NCBI GenBank assembly: GCA_018257865.1
Contig: JAEUBA010000038.1
Span: 62,001 to 126,000 of the forward strand
Reading direction: 5' to 3'
Source: Stereocaulon alpinum
Lineage: Eukaryota > Ascomycota > Lecanoromycetes > Lecanorales > Stereocaulaceae
Length of the DNA: 64,000 nucleotides
In this document: positions 44,661 through 55,014 of the stretch, one piece after another
Position numbering within the stretch: the first letter of the stretch is position 1
Layout of the letters: every line of letters starts with the position of its first letter
Program-made: the position numbers and the translations under genes
The notes under the pieces: model-generated
The model's input: the letters and a program-made list of their open reading frames with translations, nothing else
The model's database searches: none
Told to the model about the DNA's origin: nothing

Positions 44661-45009
44661 GGTGGCTTGACAATCCCATAGCTGAAAGACATGTAGCTCT
44701 CAGCTTAGGTTGCGCTCTGCACGAATGGTAGATGAACAGGAGGTCGGTGGCTTGAACATCCTGCAGCTGAAGGAGGATTCGACCTTGATCCGACCTTGTG
44801 CGTTACGACTTTCGCATGCATTTTCGAGGTCAATGAACTCAGTGGCTTGCTCATTCTATAGCTGAAAGATATGCAGCTCCCAACCCAGGCTTGTACTTTG
44901 CACCAATAGTGAAGAAGGTTCAAGTCGGTGGCTTGATAATCTCAGCTGTAAGATGTCCAGACTCTAGCCCAGCCTCTGGAGAGATCGTCCCGTGTTGCTG
45001 GTAGCTTGA
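44661..45009. repeat. Degenerate ~85-bp tandem repeat, four units plus a fifth start
   Basis: Units begin with GGTGGCTTGA-like sequence at 44661, 44746, 44841, 44927 and 45000 (spacing 85, 95, 86 and 73). Units 1 and 3 are the most alike, sharing AGCTGAAAGA-ATG-AGCTC, which suggests an older two-unit period of about 180 bp. The block lies 200 bp upstream of the CVNH ORF. Confidence 0.7.
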
Positions 45010-46334
45010 AAACGCAGGACATTGACACCATCACCGACGACTATCTGAGATATGGCTTCGTATACCTAGCTCTTGATATGACCAATGGCTGAGCATGAAG
45101 CAGCTGATGGAGTCTGGATAAGGAAACTTAGTCCCTGGCGATAGGTCCTGAGACTTGTTCATCGATTTGACAAAAGGACTTCGTTCACGCGGCTCTTCCC
45201 TAATCAGGACACAGCTCTTATCTTTTAAGGCAATGATATGCCAGCAACGTCGATCGGTAGTGCCTGGCAAGCTGAACCATTGGCCCTGCTCGCTATGCAC
45301 ATCGTTTCCAAACCTTTGCCTCCGCGATGACTGAGCGTCGCTGTCTGTCTCGAAGACGTTGTAAAGCCCATAACAAATCGGTGGTGAACGATAGCCACGC
45401 GCGTAAACACCAACCCAAAACGACAACAGCTTAGCAAAGGCTTGCAGATGATCATGGATCTAGACGTGGGACAATTGTGATAGTGATCAGTACGTAGAAC
45501 CGAACCGTGAGCCGTTCGGGAGGTCAACTTTACTCAATTCCAACACTGCAAGGCCCCGCAACCTGGCAGACCTGAGCATTTTGAAGCTGCCGGCTGGTGG
45601 GTAGACGTTTTTGCGCCATGCATAATGAACTACGGCTGCTGCTGGTCAGCATTAGACATGCATCCTCGTATATGCCTACTCACATGATCAGCACCGGCGC
45701 TAGTGTACTTCGTGTCAATAGCATGGAAAATATGCAGGCGCATTTACTAATTCACAGATGGTATGGACTATTTCCTCGATCGAAATAGTAGGAGACTAGC
45801 AGCATTGGAGAGAAATCGAGGCATCTATAACATGTTGAACAAGTGGGGTCGAGGTTGGGTAATGCTATAGTGGGAATAGTTGCAAAAGTGCACTAAGAAT
45901 GGTGCAAAGAGCACGTCTCTGCGCCAGGACATGTCAGCTGTGATAAGATCTGGTGGCTTGTAGCGGCTTTGCTTCATGTTATGGGATTTGGGCATGGGGT
46001 TTAGGAGATCCAGCCATCTCAGCTCCGGTCGCAGCAGCCACAAGCGTTGCCCTACAGGATGGCGTCGGCCACGGAGTATGCCCAGAGACTCGGTATTGGC
46101 CCTTAACCGAGACTGTAGGGAACGAAGACTGCATCGCTTAACATAATCAGCAGTGGGGATGGTGAGAATGAAGAGAACATGATGGTAATTACCTGGCGTG
46201 GTCAAAGGCAACGTAATCGTTGAACAGCTGACCCGCCAATACTGCAACTTATCTTGGCTGCATATCTGATACTGAGCCGTTTGGGTTGTTGATATCGAAC
46301 ATCAAGTCTCCGATTCTCATGACTAGTCAAAATG
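45010..46334. other. Gene-poor stretch with unassigned ORFs
   Basis: The longest ORFs are a 131-codon minus-strand frame (45426-45031) and a 140-codon minus-strand frame (46247-45825). Neither has a signal peptide, membrane helix or domain I recognise. They could be young, decayed or chance ORFs. Confidence 0.35.
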
Positions 46335-47738
46335 CTACGTAGGGATCTCCATGTCTTTGTAGGTCCATTTCTCCGTGTACGTCCTTCTCTTCTTCTTAGG
46401 TTGTTGGATAGGCTTCCTGGTCTCCATCTTCCCCCTTACGAGGATGTTGCGGAAACGGTCTTTCAGCAAATTACCCTCTGGCTTGAGCAAGCGTAGCGAG
46501 TCTCGTAACTCGTCTGGTAGAACAAGCTCCAAGGGCGGTTCTGGCAATCTGTTTGTATGTAAGTAGAGTGTAGAAAAGTAGAAGCATGATCGGCGTACAC
46601 ATCCTTCCCCAATTTCCTCCTTCTCAACACCCTCTCATCCACCTCTTGTTGCTCTTCCCCATTGCCATCCTCATCCTTTTTCATCAACGCCTTCTGCTTA
46701 GCCTCTTCCTTGGCCCTCTTGATAATCTCCCCGATCTGCTTCTGTTGCTTCTCTCTCTCTTTCTCCTTCTTTTCCCACTTTTCTCTCCTCTCCGCCTCCT
46801 TTCTCCTCTTAACCTTATTCCTCTCCGAGGGCGTCTTCCGCTCTGGTCTCCGCTTCTTCAACCACTCAGCTGCCTCGTAGTCACTCTCGAACCCTTCCCA
46901 CGCGCTTTCGTCCTCAGTTTGTATATCATTATCCCGCTCTTTCTCAGCTGTCGCTATACGCTCGATCCTCTCCTGCTCACGAGCAGCTTCTCGTTGACGC
47001 TTCTTCTCCGCTTCAACCTCCTTCTCCCCTTCTGCTGTAAGCAGTGTATCCCAATCCTGGAATACAGGATTATAGCTGGTTCCCGGTCTTGGTGCCGGTA
47101 CAGCGGGAACTTCCCCCTTCCCTGCCGCGAGAGAAATGGGTGCTTCTTTCAAGGTTGGTGGGGCTCTGATAGGCTTTTTCTTCTCAAGATACGAGAATTT
47201 GGGATCATCTTCCTCTGGCACTACAGCCCATGGATCGTGCTCTGGTACATCATCTGATTTGATAACGTCCTTGACGCTTTGGCTTCCATAAGCGACCTCC
47301 CTAAGCCGCTCATACTCTTGAGGTCTGACACCATCTGTCTTGCGTCTCTTGCTGCTGGGAACAATCACTCCATCTGTAACACCAGGGCGCTTGTGGCTGT
47401 CAATGGCTGGGACTGCGGAGCGCTGAGCTAGGATCTGGTCTGCTTTCAGCGGCTTGTGGATTTTGTTGTAAGATTTTTGAATTGCTCCTGAGCCTATCGT
47501 GTCGAGGGTGAAGAGGTCGGCAGAGGGCTTTTCAGCGATAATACCACTATGAAGTCTTTAGTATAGTCAAATGTGTCAAGTGCATATAGAATGGAATTAC
47601 TAACCCTTTGATCACCTCCTCTCGAGCCTGCTCAAGCCCAACTTGGACATCTGAGACATCGACATGCTTCCTCCACGCCTTCTTGCCCTTCCGCGAAGGC
47701 TGCTTATGCTGATTAGGTGCTTCAACAGACCTGTCCAT
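46335..47738 (-). CDS. NOP53: Ribosome biogenesis protein Nop53
   Basis: Nucleolar 60S factor that recruits the exosome through Mtr4 for 7S pre-rRNA (ITS2) processing; homologue of human GLTSCR2/PICT1. Exons 47738-47605, 47546-46599 and 46548-46335 give 431 aa. N-terminus: PSRKGKKAWRKHVDVSDVQ. Middle: LFTLDTIGSGAIQK, KPLKADQIL and a long charged helix rich in Glu, Lys and Arg. The last splice (donor GTACGC) joins RRKLGKDV to LPEPPLELVLPDEL, followed by SLRLLKPEGNLLKDRFRN and a final YTEKWTYKDMEIP, the classic family end. It is divergent from YPT6. Confidence 0.94.
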
Positions 47739-48013
47739 TATGCGGGCACAAGACACCGAAATGGCGCCGAATCCTTTGTCTGATGTCAATTCTGAATATC
47801 CCAGATCTGTGGCTCGAATATCTTTCCGAGCCGCCAAGCCTTATCTGCGCCGCAAGCGGAAGATGCCGTCTTTTAGATCCTCGGCCGATGGCTTACAACA
47901 GTCTCCTGAAGAAAAACAATTATTGCTCTGTGTAACAAGCAACGAGCGAGCATTTTCTCTTCTCTACCTGTCGTTCATCAAGTACCAATTGGCCGCATTG
48001 TCGTTCTTTCATC

Positions 48014-48841
48014 ATGGCGTCCCAGTCGACCGTTGGGTCGTACTCTAATCCCCTGAAGAAGTTCAAGTAAGCCTAATAACTGGTACCTCCTAAATCTACA
48101 AAGGATGAAATGGCTAAAACAAGGCCAGACTGGTGTTCCTGGGAGAGCAGAGTGGTACGAAGGAGCTATATACAACACATCGATCGCTCTTACTGATACT
48201 ATACAATGTGCAGTCGGCAAAACATCCCTAATAACCCGCTTCATGTACGACTCCTTCGACAACATGTACCAAGCCACCATCGGCATCGACTTCCTCTCCA
48301 AAACAATGTACCTCGAAGACCGTACCGTCCGCCTTCAACTCTGGGACACAGCCGGCCAAGAACGTTTCCGCTCTCTCATCCCTTCCTACATCCGCGACTC
48401 CTCTGTCGCGGTCGTCGTCTACGACATCTCAAATCTAAAGTCCTTTCACAACACGAGGAAATGGGTGGATGATGTAAGGGGAGAACGAGGGCAAGATGTC
48501 ATTATCGTTCTAGTGGGGAACAAAACGGATCTGGGGGATAAGAGAGAGGTCTCTAGTCAGATGGGAGAAGAGGAGGCGAGGAAGTCAGGGGCGATCTTCA
48601 TGGAGACGAGCGCGAAGGTTGGGGCGAATGTAAAGGCGCTGTTCAGGAGGATTGCGCAGGCGTTGCCAGGGATGGAGGGCGAGGGAGGCGCGGCGGGTGG
48701 CGAGAGCCAGAGTACGTATTTGCTGGCGATATATGTAGCTGATTGATTGGGGCTGTTGTGGCTGTGGCTAACAACTTCGCAGTGATTGACGTAAACATCA
48801 ACCCCACAAAGCCCGAATCCAACGAGGGATGCGCTTGCTGA
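48014..48841 (+). CDS. YPT6: Rab6-type GTPase Ypt6
   Basis: Small GTPase of retrograde endosome-to-Golgi traffic. Exons 48014-48066, 48129-48154, 48214-48711 and 48783-48841 give 211 aa. All nucleotide-binding motifs are intact: P-loop GEQSVGKTS (near residues 23-31, assembled across the 26-bp exon 2), switch I ATIGIDF, WDTAGQE, NKTD and ETSAK. The C-terminus ends GCAC, a CxC prenylation signal. The switch/interswitch signature RSLIPSYIRDSSVAVVVYDI is Rab6-specific. Introns 1, 2 and 3 are 62, 59 and 71 bp. Confidence 0.97.
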
Positions 48842-49526
48842 ATCTAAATCGAACCAAAATCCGCAATGGATAATAGACGAAAGAAAGAGCTGTATAATTA
48901 GCGTTAAAAATGGATGATACCAGGTCTTTCAGCACAATCCCGAGTGTTGGCAGGCAAGCGATGTATATTTGCGTGTGTGTGTGGGGGGGTAGCATGGCGT
49001 TGTGATATGGGTATATCGGCACCTTTTGGGCGCTGGGAATGGAACATACAGTAGAGCAAGCATACTTGTCTGGGCTTACGTTTCTATGCAGATATTGAGT
49101 ACATAGAATACGCTGGCTGCATATCACCATACACCACTTAAGTTTCCGAGTTGGTATATTGGAAGTACTGTAGGGTTTGTAATCTTTCTTCTGGAATTGG
49201 AGCTGGTACAAGCAAGATACTAGGTGTCAACGAGCGTCATTTATGCAATATGTCAATATGTACAGCACGCAAAAAGCTTCATCAGAGCTCAGTAACGAAT
49301 GCCGCAGTTTCCGCTCCATGCTCCCAACGCCATAGAAATGCATACAGAGCCGGTCTCAGCCAGAATAACGAAGTGCTCGAAGGGCTGAAGACTGTCCACC
49401 TCCTACTTTCCGTCTCTAACCTCCTGCACCCGGAGATGCTGGCCCTGGACACCCTGTAGTTGCGGCATTGGCGGTGGTGGTCCCTAAAATCGAAGCATCA
49501 GTATGATCTCACTCGTAGAGAATCAT
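48842..49526. other. Intergenic, convergent 3' flanks
   Basis: 685 bp between YPT6 and KEI1. It contains a short (GT)n/(G)n run near 48970-48990. No gene seen. Confidence 0.5.
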
Positions 49527-50553
49527 TCAACATACAGTCCCACTCCTTCTCCTCCTTTCCCTCTCCACAACTCCCGGCACTTCACTGCCGTTCGCCTCCC
49601 TCTTCTTCATCCTTCCCATAGCAATCTCCTCATTCATCCACTCATCATCGCCTTCCTCGGTGCCCAACCAGTAACTCCGACCCACACTAACCATTGCCCT
49701 CCCTAACCGTCCCTTCCATCCCTTCCCGTCAGGCAAATGCATCGCAAAAGGATTCTCGATCAGATTCGACGGTTTGCCGGGTGTATATAGCGCCGTGCTA
49801 GCTCTGGACATGGACGCAATATGTCTCCGTAGTACAAGTCGCGCATAGCTCATCACAATGAGTACGAAGTAAACCCTTATAGCCCATAGCGCACAAATAA
49901 CAATAATGCTACTGATGCTCTCGGACTGAAGAAATCCGTGACCTAGACTCGGTGATGCAGCCGTAGACGGTGCGCCGCTTCCAACACCTGCAGTGACCGC
50001 CTCTTCTCTCTTACCCGGTATACTCGCGTCTGGTCCAACGGCCACATCAACCCGACTAACGTTGTACTCCGGGTTCGGAAAGCCTGCCGCATCGCTCATC
50101 GTTTGTCCACCAGGTCCTGGCACAGCATTGCCAGCGTCTTCACTGTGGTGCTGACTTATAACCAAAAACCACGTAATGCCAAACGCAGCTGTATAAGCCG
50201 CATTAATAACACTGTCCAGGACATAGAACGTTGCCAGCGCGAGGCAGTGGAAGGGGCTCTGGGAGCGTATATGTGGGACAAGCATGACGACGAGGATGAG
50301 AGCAAGGACGCTGTAAATGTACATTGACAGTTGGAGGGGAGACAGGTGGAGACCAGTCAAGAGGGCGAGGAGGCCATAGATGCCGGAGACTTTGTTCAAG
50401 AGGAGGGAGAGGGTCGAGAGTTCGGTTCCTGTGCGAAGGGACATTAGGTAGAGAAACGTCTGAGACTAGTCAGCAAAATGAAGAGCGCTGGGCTTGGTTG
50501 AGGGTGCTGACTTTTGGCCGCGGGAGGCGTATAAAGCGGGTTGAGAGACCCAT
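49527..50553 (-). CDS. KEI1: Inositolphosphorylceramide synthase regulatory subunit Kei1
   Basis: Golgi membrane partner of the Aur1 IPC synthase, needed for its activity and localisation. Exons 50553-50512 and 50459-49527 give 324 aa. The 52-bp intron has a GTCAGC donor. Four hydrophobic segments are visible: GIYGLLALLTGL, LSMYIYSVLALILVVMLV, FYVLDSVINAAYTAAFGITW and IIVICALWAIRVYFVLIVM. The loop between helices 3 and 4 is a Gly/Ser/Pro-rich lumenal-type stretch. The C-terminus is basic (ERERRRRSGTVC), and the conserved motif SYARLVLRRH follows the last helix. Confidence 0.9.
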
Positions 50554-51151
50554 GTTGGCAGAAAGGACTGTACAGTCTTTGGAGTAGATTAAGTTGTATC
50601 CAAGGTCTTGCGCAAGGTTGTTTGTTTTGCGGCGAGGGTAATAAGCCGGGCGGCGAGGAAAGACGTTGACATTTCGGATCGGCTCGGCTAATTTATGCAC
50701 GCTGACGAATAACGTCCGCGAATAGCTTCGTTTGCTATTTGCTATGACCCGTAGGAAATCGAGTTGGTTATGAGAATCATGGTGTTGTTGAGGCGAATCC
50801 ATTACATGAACTAATTGATTGATTGATATATTATGCTCCATATCTATTCCATGACTCCAAGGTGCCATGTAGTCACCGTGATCTATTCCAGGATCCAGAA
50901 CGCATGAAGGATAAGAATGACAAGAGCTGGCAACATCGTATGGCTGGAAGATCACTGACAACAAAGAATATGACGCTCGGAACAGGATGTAGCGATATTC
51001 TATTACAACACCGAGATCCAGGCTTTTGACATTTTCCACAAATTTTCATCCGCCCATTACCACTTCAAGAGTCCAATTGTCATTGATGTTTTGAGCTTTC
51101 AATTCGACCAAGTCCTGAACGCCTCCAACTCCTAGGAAAGATTGTTGTCGA
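50554..51151. other. Intergenic
   Basis: 598 bp between the KEI1 start and the stop of the GPI-type gene. A 189-codon minus ORF runs across the KEI1 exon 1 in another frame and is a shadow. Nothing else recognised. Confidence 0.5.
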
Positions 51152-52624
51152 TCACAAGAACAAAGCGCCAGCAGCGATCATGGCGGCCATAGCGGTGGGC
51201 ACCTTGAAAGAGGAGGCAGCGCCCATGAATGGTACAATACTCTCACTGGGCTTGGCGTTAGTGCTGGGGTTCTGAGAAGTAGCAGGGTTCTGAGCGGCAG
51301 CAGGGTTCTGAGCGGCAGCAGGGTTCTGAGCGGCAGCAGGGGTTTGAGCGGCAGTAGGGTTCTGAGCGGAAGCAGGGGTTTGAGCGGCAGCAGGGGTTTG
51401 AGCGGCAGCAGGGGTTTGAGCGGCAGCAGGGTTCTGAGCGGAAGCAGGATTCTGTGCGGCAGCAGGGCTCTTTGCGGTGCCTGGGGCAGCGGCTTCGATT
51501 TGGACGGAGACAGCTCCGTTGGCAGCGGTGGAGGTGGCCATGGTAGCAGGGACGGTCTTGACAATAACTTGGCCGTTGGCGGCAGTAGAGGTAATCAATG
51601 TAGCAGGGACGGTATTGATGGTCACTTGGCCATTAGCGGCAGTAGAGGTGACTTGAACAGCAGGGGCAGTCTTAACAGCCACTTCGCCGTTGGCTGCAGT
51701 CACGGCAGTAGTCACGGTAGCCGGAGCAAGAGTCTTAGTCTTAGTGACGACTTCGCCGTTGGAGGCTGTGGATTGGACCACAACAGGCGTCTTAGTCACA
51801 ACGGTCACTTCTCCGTTGGGACAAGTGGAGGTAACAACAACAGGTGGGCAAGTTGAGACGACAACTTCCCGTGTGACAGTTGTGCCAGCAAATCCACTGG
51901 TGATGTCTAGAGTGACAGTGGTCACAGGGACGTTGGGTATCAGAGAGGTCGAAGGCACCGGGCAAGTAGGGCAGAACTGTGTCACTGTCTGCATCGTTGT
52001 GATATCCAGAGTGACGGTAGTGACTGGGACGTCAGGGATCAGAGAGGCTGAAGCCACCGGGCAAGTAGGGCAGAACTGTGTCACTGTCTGCATCGTTGTG
52101 ATATCTACAGTGACGGTGGAGACCGGGATATTGGGGATCAGGGAGGCAGACTCCACTGAGCAAGTAGGGCAAAGCTTGGTCACTGTCTGAATAACTGGCA
52201 AGCTCTTGGTGACAGGGGGGACGCCGTGCAAGGTCACTGATACAAGTGGGCAAGTCGGGCAAGGTCGTGTCATAGTGACGGTCACAGGGTAGCGAACAGT
52301 GACTGGTGTGCCTGTCGCCATTGATCCAGTAGGCATGGCGGTAGTGCAGTTTGTCATAGGGTAAGGCGGTGTACTGGTAGACATGCGAGGAGCTGTGCCG
52401 GTAAACATTGGAGGAGCTGTGCCTCCAGTGGACATGGGCATGGTGCCGGTTGACATTGGACGAGCTGTGCCACCAGTGGACATGGGCATGGTGCCAGTTG
52501 GCACCATGCCTGAGCCTGTGCCTGAGCCTGTGGGGAAAACCCAGAAGCATCCTTTACACGGGAATGCATCAACTGCCGTAGCCAAAGCCATCAAGCAGGC
52601 CACCAACTCGACGCTGAACTGCAT
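51152..52624 (-). CDS. Repeat-rich GPI-anchored cell-surface protein
   Basis: Intronless, 490 aa. N-terminal signal peptide (MQFSVELVACLMALATAVDA) and C-terminal GPI-type signal with a hydrophobic end (FKVPTAMAAMIAAGALFL). Three repeat classes lie between. First, a Thr/Met/Pro block of GGTA-PMSTGT-type units near residues 45-85. Second, three ~34-aa units around TVTQFCPTCPV-S-SLIP (102 bp each at the DNA level, 51907-52190). Third, 20-aa units with STAANGQV, then about ten 6-aa units AQ(N/T)PAA encoded by 18-bp tandem repeats (51281-51470). The CPTCP pairs could form disulphides. The design suggests a wall-anchored adhesin-like mannoprotein. I recognise no named domain, and copy number is probably variable between strains. 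Confidence 0.85.
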   Translation of the reverse strand: MQFSVELVACLMALATAVDAFPCKGCFWVFPTGSGTGSGMVPTGTMPMSTGGTARPMSTGTMPMSTGGTAPPMFTGTAPRMSTSTPPYPMTNCTTAMPTGSMATGTPVTVRYPVTVTMTRPCPTCPLVSVTLHGVPPVTKSLPVIQTVTKLCPTCSVESASLIPNIPVSTVTVDITTMQTVTQFCPTCPVASASLIPDVPVTTVTLDITTMQTVTQFCPTCPVPSTSLIPNVPVTTVTLDITSGFAGTTVTREVVVSTCPPVVVTSTCPNGEVTVVTKTPVVVQSTASNGEVVTKTKTLAPATVTTAVTAANGEVAVKTAPAVQVTSTAANGQVTINTVPATLITSTAANGQVIVKTVPATMATSTAANGAVSVQIEAAAPGTAKSPAAAQNPASAQNPAAAQTPAAAQTPAAAQTPASAQNPTAAQTPAAAQNPAAAQNPAAAQNPATSQNPSTNAKPSESIVPFMGAASSFKVPTAMAAMIAAGALFL

Positions 52625-53791
52625 GGCTGCGATAAATGAAAGTGATAAACGAGTGTGGTGGTTTATGACTTAGGGGAGCGAGAGAATGAGGGTTGGAGGA
52701 CGAGAGAAGTCTGAGGGGAGTAAACATTGCTCTTATAGCAGGTCCCAGTTCCTAGTGAGGTAATGCGCATTGCCGCTTTGTGATGTTGGGAGCACTTATC
52801 GTCAGACTGACTGTGGAGTCGCCTTTCCGAACAAAGCGACAGCTACCAGACGAGCTATCGAAGGCGTTCTGAGACCTGGTCGAGGGTAGTAAGGTTGAGA
52901 TATCTTGCCCAAGCTAGATCAGTGCTTAAACCTTATCGGTACCTCCAAGGCAGTGGCTCACCCTTAACATGGAGCTTAGCGTCCACAGCACTAGAGAATG
53001 AATGGAAGCTTCCTCAGCCTCTGTTCATAGAGAGCAGGCAGTGCAGGGTACAGACCCCTGCCGTTGGCCTGTATCTCAATACTAAGTCCATAAAGTGTCC
53101 AAAATAAGGCGTGCAGGAGTATAATCATAGACGAAGCATGCAATTTTTCACAAAGAGCCTTTCCAACGTTGTCCCAGTCTATTCCGCCAGCTTCCTATCA
53201 GCCGGAGACGAAACATTCGTCAGTAACTTTCTTGCAAGGCAGAAATGTTGAGGATAAGGCTGCTTCCAAATATTGAATTTCGTCAGTATAAACATTGAGT
53301 TCTCAAAGAAGCGAATCCCAACGAAATTCCTTTCTCTGGGTGACTGGTAACTTTGGTATCAATACATCGCATTAACACCATGACGTTCAAGTATAATGAA
53401 GGCATTGCTCATACTCCTTTATGTGAGCTAACGTTGCCAGATTACAGTTTCTTTGTGATCATAGATTGAATCTCAACCGCTCAGCGCAGTGGTCCGCGAT
53501 CAAGTCTGACCTGGTTGGTTTCCAATCATGGTGTGAGACCTTGCTTTACCGTTATGGAAACTAGCCCTGACTGAAAGTACTTCGGGCTTGTAAGAAAGTT
53601 CTGTGGCGTCTGAAAAGTCAGTGCCTTGTCTGTCACATCCATTAAGCTTTTGCCTTCAAAATCCAATGGGGCTAAGTATGGCAGAACACGTACCACCAGT
53701 TTCGAGACGCGAACAGCACAGTTGAATTGACTCATCCATAACAAATATCGAAATCTTGGGGGGAACGGTCGGATGTGGAAATTTTAACAAT
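52625..53791. other. Intergenic, 1.17 kb
   Basis: Promoter side of the GPI-type gene and 3' flank of the GILT-like gene. Only ORFs of 72 codons or fewer. No repeats or RNA genes recognised. Confidence 0.5.
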
Positions 53792-54604
53792 TCATTCCGC
53801 TTTGTAGAGTCGCTCCACCTCCGCTACCAGATCTTTTACTTCATGGCCGCCTTTACAGTCTTTCCATTCTCCTCCATCCACCACACACCATTGCTCTCCG
53901 TCAACTCGCACTGTACAGCTCTTCTTCACGCCAGCCTCTGCACTCCTCTTCACACTGGCTTCTAGAAGATCCAGCCCTTTCCCTTCTTCACTTATGCAGG
54001 CATTTAAATCGTCGAACGAGAGGCCGTGTTCCAACGCACAACTTTCGACAAGATCTCGAGATGGTATGCGTTTGTAGGACATGGTCAGACATGTACTGAA
54101 GCCCAACGAGATCTTTGGATTGTTTGGAAATAGGTCATTCGCGCAAAGGCCTAGCATGTTGCCTAGACATTCGTCCGGTCCGTGCATACAGTGGATCGTA
54201 TCGTCCTCATCAACCTTTCCAATATACGAAAGGCGGAAGTCCACTTTGTCAACAATCTGCTGCATAGCAGGGACGACCAACTTTTCAAGGCATGTTTTGG
54301 CGTCTGGACATTTGCTCATGATGTGCGCTTCAAGGGGCACGAGACTCGATTGGTTTGTGCTGGACATGTTCGACTGCGTACTCCGTGGCCCGGGATATGG
54401 TTGTGGATAGAGGCTTGGGAAGAAGAGGGGAACGCCATATGTAATAATTAGGAAGATGAAGAACGTAGCAGTAGCGTAGAGGGCGAGTGACCGCCGCGAT
54501 CGGCGACCGTAGGTGTTCGAGAGAGGCGAGTCAAGCTTTGTCTGGTATACTGGCAGGGCTGACTTGCGGCTGTGTGTTTTCTCCATGTTGTTCTTCTCGT
54601 CCAT
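53792..54604 (-). CDS. GILT-family (gamma-interferon-inducible lysosomal thiol reductase-like) protein
   Basis: Intronless, 270 aa, probable type II membrane protein: basic N-terminus, one helix at about residues 41-62 (ALYATATFFIFLIITYGVPL), then a lumenal domain. The GILT signature C-x-H-G-x2-E-C-x2-N-x4-C is present as CMHGPDECLGNMLGLC. The redox site near residue 99 reads KCPDAKTC, so the two cysteines are separated by five residues instead of the CxxC of animal GILT. I recall this as usual in fungal members, but the reductase activity is unproven. The C-terminal part holds further cysteines (CTVRVDGEQWCVVDGGEWKDC). Likely vacuolar or secretory. Confidence 0.85.
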   Translation of the reverse strand: MDEKNNMEKTHSRKSALPVYQTKLDSPLSNTYGRRSRRSLALYATATFFIFLIITYGVPLFFPSLYPQPYPGPRSTQSNMSSTNQSSLVPLEAHIMSKCPDAKTCLEKLVVPAMQQIVDKVDFRLSYIGKVDEDDTIHCMHGPDECLGNMLGLCANDLFPNNPKISLGFSTCLTMSYKRIPSRDLVESCALEHGLSFDDLNACISEEGKGLDLLEASVKRSAEAGVKKSCTVRVDGEQWCVVDGGEWKDCKGGHEVKDLVAEVERLYKAE

Positions 54605-55014
54605 CGTAAAGAACGTTAGTCTCTACACTCGAATAGGTACAATTATGCCAAATATCCTGCCGTAAGATACCGAGCCACGCGCTAGGAAGCCTTGGCGTCT
54701 TCCAGCCCTACCGCAATAGTATGTTTCACAAAGTCCGCCATCAGCGTGCCCCCCGTGCGTGCCCGCAAGGAACCTTAAGACGGGGAACGACTAGACGATA
54801 GCTTCGCTGCCCTCGTGGTCCTGCTATGGAATGCATACGAGACGAAATAGGCTGAGGTCGTCGACGGTTCTTTGTAGGATCGAGGTCTTTGTGTACGCTC
54901 CGCAATTCATACCCGAGGCCTTTGATGTGCCCAAAGTGACCCTAAGAACCTTTATACTGATCGGCATCTCGATACAGCGTTGGCCTGTTCCTCGGAACGG
55001 TAGTATACTTCTTG
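54605..55014. other. Intergenic, possible missing 5' exon of the phosphatase gene
   Basis: 410 bp between the GILT-like start and the modelled start of the histidine phosphatase. A 95-codon plus-strand ORF (54831-55118) is in a different frame. If the phosphatase has a signal-peptide exon it should lie here. Confidence 0.4.

Noticed and set aside
46586..47257. 223-codon plus-strand Leu-rich ORF resembling a membrane protein
   Set aside because: It is the complement of the Glu/Lys-rich helix of NOP53. The hydrophobicity is an artefact of codon complementarity.
51344..51856. 170-codon plus-strand Gly/Ser/Arg repeat ORF
   Set aside because: It is the antisense shadow of the tandem repeats in the GPI-type gene, whose minus-strand frame has signal peptide, cysteine repeats and GPI signal.
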